Below, piece after piece: positions 6,070 through 13,258 of a stretch of DNA of 14,657 nucleotides. The stretch comes from UBA7239 sp035456205 (lineage in GTDB: Bacteria > Pseudomonadota > Gammaproteobacteria > Pseudomonadales > UBA7239), in assembly GCA_035456205.1 (NCBI GenBank), contig DATIDQ010000066.1, positions 1 through 14,657 on the forward strand. Direction: 5' to 3'. A program made the translations under genes and the position numbers. The notes under the pieces were generated by a model. It was not told the origin of the DNA and searched no databases. It worked only from the letters and a program-made list of their open reading frames with translations. Positions within the stretch are counted from its first letter, which is position 1, and each line of letters opens with the position of its first letter.

Positions 6070-8070
6070 ATGAAATATGCCCGATTTTCTGCAGGACTGT
6101 TTCTGGTCTTTGCTGGTGCGGTTTTGGCGGATGATTTCGTTCTGGAAACCATTGATGTCAGTGCTACACGCACGGCAGACGTTTCCGGTGGTGAAACGTT
6201 GCTGGATGAAAAAACTGTGCGTGAGACAGGTGCAGTACATCCTGCCGAGTTGATGGGGCAGGTGCCTGGTTTGTGGATCAGTCGTGGTGGCGGGCAGGAA
6301 AATCTCACGGCATTGCGTTCTGCAGTATTTACTGGCCCCGGTTCATGCGGCGAATTTTTATTTACCGAAGATGGCGTACCCGTTCGCCCGAGTGGTTTCT
6401 GTAACGTCAACCAGTTTATGGAAATCAATACAGAACAGGCCGGTGGTATTGAAGTATTGGGTGGCGCACAAGGTGGTTCGTATTACGGTATAAATGCGAT
6501 ACATGGTGTTATCAATACACAGAGTTTACCGCTGGAAGATCGTCACAGTGTGCGCGTGGAAGGTGGGCCGGATGATTATGCGCGAATGTTGTGGGAGCAT
6601 GGTGATGCCGATGGCTATCTTGCGCTGAATACAACGCATGATGGCGGATATGTCGATAGCAGTGGCTATGACCAGCAAAAAATATCATGGAAACAACGGC
6701 AGGATTTTTCAGCAGTATCACTCACACATTATATGACCGCAGTGCATCTGGATCAGCAGAGCATTGGCTATCTGGAAGGCCAGGATGCGTATAAGGATGA
6801 TGATATCAGGCAGGACAATACACGCCCTGATTCATATCGTGATCTTGATGCCTTTCGTTACGTGCAAGCATGGGATTGGCAAGCGGGTGATTATCATTAC
6901 ACCGTGAAGCCATATTTCCGGCACACAGAAATGGATTTCACCCAGCAATTTGTTTTTCCACAAACTATGGAAAAAAATGGCCATAACAGCGCAGGTATGC
7001 AATGGCTGTTCAAACACAATGATTTTGGTTGGGGCTCGTGGCAAGGCGGTGCAGATATTGATCTCGCTCGCGCATACACAAAAGAATGGCAGGAAACACC
7101 GGCAACACCTGTTTCACCGCAGGGCATTCACTACAACTACAACGTGAACATGCTGACATCCGGATTATGGCAGGATCTTGTGTTTCATATCGGCTCAAAA
7201 CTGGATGCGCAGTTTGGCGCCCGTGTTGATCGCGTATTTTACGATTACGATAATGAAACAGCGGATGGACGCGCCGGAAAATTCATGCGCCCTGCAGATC
7301 GCACCGATGGTTTTACATTGTTTTCTCCGCGTGTGGGCCTGGTCTACACCGACCAGTTTGATAATGAGTGGTATGCCAGTGCTGCAACCGGTAAACGCGC
7401 GCCGCAAACGGCAGAACTGTATCGCCTGCAGGGTTTGCAAACAGAGGCGAGCATTGGTGAAGTCACAGCGGATAGTGGTGAAATCGGTTGGCGTGGTAAT
7501 GCAGTAAACAGTGAAGGTGCAAAGACCAGCTGGAATGTAGCGCTGTACGATATGCACGAAAAGCATGTGATTATTCGCAATGCCAGTAATGTGTATTCAG
7601 ATGATGGAAAAGTGAAAGATCGCGGCATAGAAATTACGCTGGAACAGAACTGGTCTACAGGCTGGTTTGCCGGTATGGCCGCTACTTATGCTGAACATCG
7701 CTATAACAGTGATGTATTTGACCAGTCCAACAGCGTCAATAACAATATCATGGATACGGCGCCGCGCACTCTGGGTTCTGCGCATCTGGGGTGGCAACAG
7801 TACAAGACGCGCGCTGAACTGGAGTGGCAGCATATGGGTGATTATTATCTGGATCCTGAGCATGCTTTTTCGTATGAAGGCCATGATCTGCTTCATCTGC
7901 GCACCAGTTATCTGGTTGCGCCAGCATGGACTGTCTATGCGCGACTGATGAATGTAACAAATGTCGACTATGCTGAACGTGCAGATGTCACGGCATTTCC
8001 CGCCAAGGTGCCGCGTTACTTTGTAGGTTTGCCACGCTCCTTGTATTTAGGCGTTGAGTGGGATTATTGA
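6070..8070 (+). CDS. TonB-dependent outer-membrane receptor, substrate unknown
   Basis: A 666-residue receptor. Residues 1-20 are a clean signal peptide (MKYARF start, cleavage after VLA). A TonB-box-like stretch, LETIDVSA, lies at 25-32. The plug follows (HPAELMGQVPGLWISRGGG, FLFTEDGVPVRP, GGIEVLGGAQGGSYYG, INAIHGVINT). The barrel carries the usual late motifs FSPRVGLVYT, YASAATGKRAPQTAELY and RLMNVTNVDYAER, and ends in Tyr666. Two cysteines flank the substrate-facing plug loop (Cys93 in GPGSCGEF, Cys111 in SGFCNVNQ) and probably form a disulfide. It is shorter than the siderophore receptor in this window and not of the siderophore TIGR type. It sits inside a molybdoenzyme operon rather than by Fur boxes, so uptake of that enzyme's substrate is more likely than siderophore import, but this is inference. 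It ends 1 nt before the next start. AGAGAA is the nearest Shine-Dalgarno. Confidence 0.92.
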   Translation: MKYARFSAGLFLVFAGAVLADDFVLETIDVSATRTADVSGGETLLDEKTVRETGAVHPAELMGQVPGLWISRGGGQENLTALRSAVFTGPGSCGEFLFTEDGVPVRPSGFCNVNQFMEINTEQAGGIEVLGGAQGGSYYGINAIHGVINTQSLPLEDRHSVRVEGGPDDYARMLWEHGDADGYLALNTTHDGGYVDSSGYDQQKISWKQRQDFSAVSLTHYMTAVHLDQQSIGYLEGQDAYKDDDIRQDNTRPDSYRDLDAFRYVQAWDWQAGDYHYTVKPYFRHTEMDFTQQFVFPQTMEKNGHNSAGMQWLFKHNDFGWGSWQGGADIDLARAYTKEWQETPATPVSPQGIHYNYNVNMLTSGLWQDLVFHIGSKLDAQFGARVDRVFYDYDNETADGRAGKFMRPADRTDGFTLFSPRVGLVYTDQFDNEWYASAATGKRAPQTAELYRLQGLQTEASIGEVTADSGEIGWRGNAVNSEGAKTSWNVALYDMHEKHVIIRNASNVYSDDGKVKDRGIEITLEQNWSTGWFAGMAATYAEHRYNSDVFDQSNSVNNNIMDTAPRTLGSAHLGWQQYKTRAELEWQHMGDYYLDPEHAFSYEGHDLLHLRTSYLVAPAWTVYARLMNVTNVDYAERADVTAFPAKVPRYFVGLPRSLYLGVEWDY

Positions 8071-8071
8071 G

Positions 8072-8572
8072 ATGATCGAATTTTTTCTGAATGGGAAACC
8101 GGTAGCGGTAGATATGGAAGCAGATACTCCGCTGTTATGGGCTTTGCGTGAAGGACTGCAAAAAACAGGTACTAAATTCGGTTGTGGGCAGGGTTTATGT
8201 GGTGCCTGTACCGTGCTGATTAACGGCAATCCTACGCGCAGTTGTGTGTTGCCGGTGACGAGCATTGCCGGCCAGAAAATTACCACCATAGAAGGATTAC
8301 ACGGCAACCATGCCGTGCAGCAGGCGTGGCTGGAAGAAAATGTGTCGCAGTGCGGTTACTGCCAGCCCGGGCAAATAATGTCTGCGGTGGGTTTGCTGTC
8401 AAACAATGCTAACCCTACGGATGAAGATATTCTCATCGCCATGACGGGCAATATTTGTCGTTGTGGCACTTACCCGCGCATCGTAAAAGCTATCAAAGTG
8501 GCGGCAAAAAAACTGCAGCAAGCCAATGAATTTCAAGTGAATGAATTGCAGGTAAATGGAGTTCAGCAATGA
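8072..8572 (+). CDS. [2Fe-2S] subunit of xanthine-oxidase-family enzyme (IorA-like)
   Basis: A 166-residue iron-sulfur subunit of an isoquinoline 1-oxidoreductase/aldehyde-oxidase-type molybdenum hydroxylase. It carries electrons from the molybdenum site to an acceptor, usually a cytochrome c in periplasmic members. The N-terminal plant-type ferredoxin domain holds Cys38, Cys43, Cys46 and Cys58 (CGQGLCGACTV). The C-terminal helical domain holds Cys94, Cys97, Cys129 and Cys131 (QCGYCQPGQ and NICRCGTYPRI). There is no signal peptide; export would be as a folded complex with the Tat-bearing large subunit. Start ATG 8072 follows the receptor's stop by 1 nt. A TTG at 8054 in frame is rejected because it lies within the receptor gene and adds nothing conserved. 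The last 15 residues come from a 15-nt tandem repeat. The stop overlaps the next ATG by 4 nt. Confidence 0.94.
   Translation: MIEFFLNGKPVAVDMEADTPLLWALREGLQKTGTKFGCGQGLCGACTVLINGNPTRSCVLPVTSIAGQKITTIEGLHGNHAVQQAWLEENVSQCGYCQPGQIMSAVGLLSNNANPTDEDILIAMTGNICRCGTYPRIVKAIKVAAKKLQQANEFQVNELQVNGVQQ
8525..8569 (+). repeat. Three imperfect 15-nt tandem repeats at the 3' end of the iorA-like gene
   Basis: AATGAATTTCAAGTG, AATGAATTGCAGGTA and AATGGAGTTCAGCAA follow one another without gaps and encode NEFQV-NELQV-NGVQQ. The unit is a multiple of three, so the frame is kept. The third unit supplies the GGAG Shine-Dalgarno of the next gene and runs into its ATG. Confidence 0.7.
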
Positions 8573-10767
8573 AACTCTCGCGTAGAAAATTCCTGATTGG
8601 CTCTGGTGTTGTCGGTGGCGGTTTGTTGCTGGGTTTTTCCTTGCGTGATGCTGCGCCAATTCCCCACACGCGCCCGGATAGTTTTCAGCCCAATGCCTGG
8701 TTGCAGATTACACCGCAAGGCGAAGTTATTTTTCAACTCGACAAAGCGGAAATGGGTCAGGGGGTGATGACTTCACTGTCTGCCATTATCGGCGAAGAGC
8801 TGGATTATGATCCGGCAAAAATGACGATTGAATTTGCGGGTGCACACCCGGCATTCAAAAACCCGCAGATGGCTGTGCAAATTACCGGAGGCAGTACCGC
8901 GGTTACAACCGGCTGGGATCCATTGCGAGAAGCGGGTGCTACTGCAAGGGCGATGTTAGTTGCGGCAGCAGCGGCACAGTGGCAAGTGGATGCTGCGCAA
9001 TGCAAGACAGATGACGGTTTTGTGGTGCATCCGGATGGCAAACAACGCAGCAGTTACGGTGATCTTGCCACTTATGCGGCGCAGCAAAAAAAACCAAAGC
9101 ATGTGGAACTGAAAAAACCGGAAGCTTATCGCTGGGTGGGAAAATCCCTGAAGCGTTTTGATAGTGCGGACAAAGTGCAAGGTAAGACACAATTTGGTGT
9201 GGATGTACAAAAGCCTGGTATGAAAGTGGCGGTAGTCGTGCGCTGTCCGCAGTTTGGTGGAAAATTAATATCGTTTGATAAAAACTCCGTGGCTGGTGTT
9301 AATGGTATTAAAGACGTGTTTGCCATTCACAGCGGTGTTGCGATTGTTGCCGACGGTTATTGGCAGGCGCGTAAAGCCGCCGGTCAATTGAGTGTCGAGT
9401 GGAATAAAGGGCCGTTGGCCGGGTTGGATACAGCGGCAGTCATGCAAGCCCAGAAAAACGCTCTGGCAAATGCCGAGAAACCTTTTTCCATTATGGACGA
9501 AGGTGATGTCGGGCGAGCGCTGGCTGATGCAGCCAGCGTTGTAGAAGCAGAATACTCTGCGCCATTTTTTCATCACAGCCCGATGGAGCCACAAAATTGC
9601 ACCGCGCTGTTTGTTGACGGCCAGTTAACACTGTGGGCGCCGACACAAACAGCGGATATTGCCCGTGCGGTTGCCTCGCATTTCACTGGTGTGCAGCAGG
9701 AAAAAATTATCGTCGAAAGCACGTTTCTGGGTGGCGGTTTTGGCCGGCGCGGTTATGTGGATTTTGCAGGCGAAGCGGCAGCGATTGCGGTGCAACAACC
9801 CGGTGTGCCGGTGAAGTTGATGTGGTCACGCGAAGACGATATGCAGCACGATTATTATCGCCCGATGTCGTATCACAAAATGCGCGCTGCAGTGGATGCC
9901 GATTCAGGTGTTGTCGGTTGGCATCACGATTTTGTCAGCACCAGTGTATTGAGCGGTTTTGGGGTGGATATGATGCATGCCATGTTGCCGCCGTGGGTGC
10001 CAACCAGAATAGCGCGTGGTATCGGTCAGAACGTTGCTGATTTTGTACCTGCTTACGATATCTCAATGGGGGAAGGCACAAAAATTCCTTACGCCATTCC
10101 CAATCGCAAGGTGGGAATGGTGCACTATGATGCCGGCATTCCAACAGGTTTCTGGCGTTCAGTGAGTCATTCTTTTACTGCTTTTGCCGTGGAAAGTTTT
10201 ACTGATGAACTGGCGTATGCTGTAAAAAAAGATCCTGTAGATTTTCGTCGTAAATATCTGAAAGACAGCCCTCGCCATTTGGCTGCGTTGAATCTGGCAG
10301 TAGAAAAATCCAACTGGGCGGTCACGCCGCGAATAGCGGGCTTCGGGCGCGGTGTTGCCGTGCATGAATCTTTTGGTTCGGTTGTCGCTATCGTGGCTGA
10401 CGTGCTGGTCACCGGCGGTCAATATATTGTCAAACGTTTGGTGATTGCAGTCGATTGTGGTTTGGTGATAAATCCGGATCAGGTGATTGCGCAAATGGAA
10501 GGTGGCGCTATTTATGGATTAACTGCCACTATAAAAAATGGTGTGGAAATTGTTGATGGTGCATGTTCACAAAGTAATTTTCACGACTTGCCTGTACTGC
10601 GTATGAATGAATCTCCTGCGATAGCCGCATTTATCGTACCGAGCTCAAACAAGCCGAGTGGTATTGGTGAAGTGGCAGTGCCACCAGTCGCACCGGCCAT
10701 TGCGAATGCATTGTTTGCAGCAACAGGCAAACGTTTGCGCGATCTTCCACTTAAACTAAATGCGTGA
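8569..10767 (+). CDS. Molybdopterin-binding subunit of xanthine-oxidase-family enzyme (IorB-like), Tat-exported
   Basis: A 732-residue catalytic subunit of the isoquinoline 1-oxidoreductase beta/aldehyde dehydrogenase type (COG1529). It hydroxylates an N-heteroaromatic or aldehyde substrate with water as oxygen source. A Tat signal is plain: SRRKFL at residues 4-9, then a hydrophobic stretch to about 23, so the enzyme acts in the periplasm, perhaps membrane-anchored. Family features are DKAEMGQGVMTSL (58-70), TGGSTAV (107-113), the FLGGGFGRRG cofactor loop (386-395), GFWRSV (527-532) and GIGEVAVPP (698-706), where Glu701 is the expected catalytic base. It lacks flavin, as expected for a two-subunit enzyme; an electron-accepting cytochrome is not encoded in the window. 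GGAG lies 7 nt before the ATG, and the ATGA overlap couples it to the small subunit. The 3' end overlaps xdhC by 8 nt. The substrate cannot be deduced from sequence. Confidence 0.94.
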   Translation: MKLSRRKFLIGSGVVGGGLLLGFSLRDAAPIPHTRPDSFQPNAWLQITPQGEVIFQLDKAEMGQGVMTSLSAIIGEELDYDPAKMTIEFAGAHPAFKNPQMAVQITGGSTAVTTGWDPLREAGATARAMLVAAAAAQWQVDAAQCKTDDGFVVHPDGKQRSSYGDLATYAAQQKKPKHVELKKPEAYRWVGKSLKRFDSADKVQGKTQFGVDVQKPGMKVAVVVRCPQFGGKLISFDKNSVAGVNGIKDVFAIHSGVAIVADGYWQARKAAGQLSVEWNKGPLAGLDTAAVMQAQKNALANAEKPFSIMDEGDVGRALADAASVVEAEYSAPFFHHSPMEPQNCTALFVDGQLTLWAPTQTADIARAVASHFTGVQQEKIIVESTFLGGGFGRRGYVDFAGEAAAIAVQQPGVPVKLMWSREDDMQHDYYRPMSYHKMRAAVDADSGVVGWHHDFVSTSVLSGFGVDMMHAMLPPWVPTRIARGIGQNVADFVPAYDISMGEGTKIPYAIPNRKVGMVHYDAGIPTGFWRSVSHSFTAFAVESFTDELAYAVKKDPVDFRRKYLKDSPRHLAALNLAVEKSNWAVTPRIAGFGRGVAVHESFGSVVAIVADVLVTGGQYIVKRLVIAVDCGLVINPDQVIAQMEGGAIYGLTATIKNGVEIVDGACSQSNFHDLPVLRMNESPAIAAFIVPSSNKPSGIGEVAVPPVAPAIANALFAATGKRLRDLPLKLNA

Positions 10768-11731
10768 CATTGATATTTTCCAGGCGATACAGCGTTGGCT
10801 GGATCAGTCAGAAACTGTTTGGCTCTGTACCGTGCTGGACGCCTGGGGTTCTTCGCCTCGCCCACGCGGGTCACTACTGGCCTGTAATGCTCGCGGTGAA
10901 TTTATCGGCTCCTTGTCTGGTGGCTGCGTTGAAGAAGACCTGATTGCAAGGATTGTTGCAGGCGAGTTTCCTTATGCTGTATCGCGTTACCGTTATGGCG
11001 CAACAAACGAGGAGGCTGAGCGTTTTCAGTTGCCATGCGGCGGCATACTCGATATTGCTATTGAGAAATTACAGCCTTCATCAACATTACAGAATGTCAT
11101 CACTTCAATAGTCGAGGTGCTGGCCAGTCGGCGGCGCATTGCTGCGCAGCGTATTTTTGCGACAGAAGAATTTTCGGTCACTGATCCTGATGAGAAGCAA
11201 CCCGCACTCCATGTGATTGAAGATGCTGCTGGCAATATCTGCGAGATACAGCATGTGCTGGGTCCGCAATACCGTTTGTTGTTGATTGGTATCAGCGATG
11301 TGTCACGTGCTGTTGCGCAATTGGCCCTGTTTCTTGATTATGAAATATTTGTCTGCGATCCACGTGCTGAAGCCAGAGCGCGCTGGGATATTGCTGGTGT
11401 TACTCTGTTGTCGCAATTACCGGATGATGCAGTGCGGGAATATGGTGATGATGTGCAATGTGCCATTCTTGCGTTGACACATGATCCGCGCATTGATGAC
11501 ATGGCATTGATGGAAGCTTTTAACACCAAGGCTTTTTATATTGGTGCCATGGGTTCCCTGCGTACATCAAAAAATCGTCGTGATCGATTGCAGCAACTTG
11601 ATGTAACGGCAGAGCAATTGCAACGTCTGCATGCGCCGATCGGTCTTGATACAGGCAGTAAAACACCAATGGAAATTGCTGTATCTGTGTTGGCGCAATT
11701 AACTGCAGTGCGTGCCAGAAAAACGGTATGA
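10760..11731 (+). CDS. xdhC: XdhC/CoxI-family molybdenum cofactor maturation protein
   Basis: A 323-residue XdhC-family protein. Such proteins bind the molybdenum cofactor, assist addition of the terminal sulfido ligand and hand it to xanthine-oxidase-family enzymes in the cytoplasm before Tat export. The N-terminal XdhC_CoxI domain shows GSSPRPRGSLL (30-40), GSLSGGCVEEDL (50-61, Cys56) and LPCGGILDI (91-99, Cys93). The C-terminal Rossmann-like XdhC_C domain begins at about 170 and ends with GAMGSLRTSKNRRDRL (262-277) and HAPIGLDTGSKTPMEIA (291-307). The glycine-rich loop, usually GAG(H/Q/E) in relatives I recall, is degenerate here: LLLIGISDVS (173-182). No Shine-Dalgarno is visible and the start lies 8 nt inside the preceding gene, so translation likely depends on coupling. 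Its stop overlaps the next ATG (ATGA). Confidence 0.93.
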   Translation: MRDIDIFQAIQRWLDQSETVWLCTVLDAWGSSPRPRGSLLACNARGEFIGSLSGGCVEEDLIARIVAGEFPYAVSRYRYGATNEEAERFQLPCGGILDIAIEKLQPSSTLQNVITSIVEVLASRRRIAAQRIFATEEFSVTDPDEKQPALHVIEDAAGNICEIQHVLGPQYRLLLIGISDVSRAVAQLALFLDYEIFVCDPRAEARARWDIAGVTLLSQLPDDAVREYGDDVQCAILALTHDPRIDDMALMEAFNTKAFYIGAMGSLRTSKNRRDRLQQLDVTAEQLQRLHAPIGLDTGSKTPMEIAVSVLAQLTAVRARKTV

Positions 11732-12330
11732 ATAACAAGAGTCTACAGATTGATGCCATCCTGCTGGCTGCAGGAAGCTCGTCACGCTTCGGGAGTGATA
11801 AGCGTCTGTTGCTAATAGACGGTGTGCCGATGTTGCAGCGTGCGCTGGCGTCTATTATCGATACAGTACATTCTGTAACAATAGTGATAAAGCAGGATGA
11901 TCGGGATATCTTGCCCCAGCTGCTGGGTAAATTTATAACGGATACACGTGTCTGTCCCCTATTGCTGGAGTTTCCTGGGGCAGGTATGGGCAGCAATCTT
12001 GCTCAAGCTGTAAGTCGCTTATCTGAAAAATCTGATGGTGTATTGGTAATGTTGGCAGATATGCCTTATGTGCAATCAAATACAGTAAGCGCAGTAGTGA
12101 ATGCTGGTAAAGCTGACAGGGTGGTTGTGCCGGTGTTTATCGATTCAGCCAGCAAGGAAAATCGCGGCCATCCAGTTTTGTTTTCTCGACGGTTTTTTTC
12201 TGAATTGGCGTTGTTATCTGGTGATAGTGGTGCGCGTTCTTTATTGGAGCATCATGCGCAATCAGTCATTTTTTTGCCGGTACCAGACAGCGGTATTTTG
12301 CGCGACATTGATTTTTTTACAGAGCATTGA
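11728..12330 (+). CDS. mocA: MocA-like molybdenum cofactor nucleotidyltransferase
   Basis: A 200-residue MobA-like NTP transferase. The nucleotide-binding signature LLAAGSSSRFGSDKRLL (12-28) is nearly perfect. Further landmarks are PGAGMGSNLAQAV (83-95), the metal-binding LADMP (109-113), RGHPVLF (146-152), GDSGAR (165-170) and the closing DID (193-195). The position after xdhC and a xanthine-oxidase-family enzyme argues for MocA, which joins CMP to molybdopterin to give the cytosine dinucleotide cofactor, over MobA (GMP, for DMSO-reductase-type enzymes) or an unrelated sugar nucleotidyltransferase. It is the last operon gene. Its final 14 nt overlap the convergent argF. No intrinsic terminator is visible at the junction. 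Confidence 0.9.
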   Translation: MNNKSLQIDAILLAAGSSSRFGSDKRLLLIDGVPMLQRALASIIDTVHSVTIVIKQDDRDILPQLLGKFITDTRVCPLLLEFPGAGMGSNLAQAVSRLSEKSDGVLVMLADMPYVQSNTVSAVVNAGKADRVVVPVFIDSASKENRGHPVLFSRRFFSELALLSGDSGARSLLEHHAQSVIFLPVPDSGILRDIDFFTEH

Positions 12331-13231
12331 TTTCCAGCAGGAAAGTCATTAACGCTTTTTGTACATGCAGGCGATTTTCTGCTTCATCCCACACCACAGA
12401 ACGCGGATCGTCCAGCATATCATGGCTCACTTCCTCACCGCGGTGTGCTGGTAGGCAGTGCATGAACAGTGCATCAGGTTTGGCGATATCCATCAATGCC
12501 GGGTTGACTTGATAGCCTTGAAAGCGATGCATGCGCTCACGCTGTTCGTCTTCTTGCCCCATTGAAGCCCACACATCGGTCGTCACCAGATCGGCATTTT
12601 TTACTGCACTGCTGATGTCGTTTCCTATTTCAATATGTTTGCCATAACGCGCTAGTAATTCAACTGCGGGTTCAAAACCGGGAGGGCATGCAATACGCAA
12701 TGTAAAATTGAATTGTGCAGCGGCGTGAATCCAGGTCTGGCACATATTGTTGCCATCGCCAATCCATGCAATAGTTTTTCCGCTGATGTCACCGCGCTGT
12801 TCAATATACGTTTGTATATCTGCCAACACCTGACAGGGATGAAAGTCATCTGTCAGTGCATTGATGACGGGGACGCGGGAATATTGTGCAAAGCGTTCTA
12901 CCATGTCATGCGCAAATGTGCGGATCATGATGATATCCACCATACGCGACAGTACACGTGCGGAATCTTCTACCGGTTCGCCACGGCCGAGTTGGGTGTC
13001 GCGTGGTGACAAAAATAATGCGTGTCCACCGAGCTGCGCCATGCCGGCCTCAAAAGATACGCGAGTACGGGTAGATGATTTTTCAAAAATCATTCCCAGG
13101 ACTTTGTTGCGAAAAATCTGTGGATCATTCCCGGCGTAATGCTCGGCTTTCATTGTGATGGAGCGCTTGATAACCGCCCGTAATTCATCGGGTGTGAAAT
13201 CAAGTAAAGTCAGGAAATGGCGGACAGTCAT
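12317..13231 (-). CDS. argF: Ornithine carbamoyltransferase
   Basis: A 304-residue enzyme transferring the carbamoyl group from carbamoyl phosphate to ornithine to give citrulline, in the cytoplasm. All signature motifs are present: SSTRTR (52-57) for carbamoyl phosphate, HPCQ (131-134), and FMHCLPAHRG (256-265) with Cys259 of the ornithine-binding HCLP loop. The ornithine/SMG-loop equivalent reads DVWASMGQE. Length matches the anabolic ArgF of Pseudomonas-type bacteria (about 305). It follows argD by 27 nt on the same strand with no promoter-like or terminator sequence between, so the two form an operon. An AAGAAG Shine-Dalgarno lies about 9 nt upstream. A second ATG 5 nt before the start is out of frame. 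The 3' end overlaps the convergent mocA-like gene by 14 nt. Confidence 0.97.
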   Translation of the reverse strand: MTVRHFLTLLDFTPDELRAVIKRSITMKAEHYAGNDPQIFRNKVLGMIFEKSSTRTRVSFEAGMAQLGGHALFLSPRDTQLGRGEPVEDSARVLSRMVDIIMIRTFAHDMVERFAQYSRVPVINALTDDFHPCQVLADIQTYIEQRGDISGKTIAWIGDGNNMCQTWIHAAAQFNFTLRIACPPGFEPAVELLARYGKHIEIGNDISSAVKNADLVTTDVWASMGQEDEQRERMHRFQGYQVNPALMDIAKPDALFMHCLPAHRGEEVSHDMLDDPRSVVWDEAENRLHVQKALMTFLLEINAL

Positions 13232-13258
13232 GGCATTGTTCTTCTTGAATTGTTCTGC

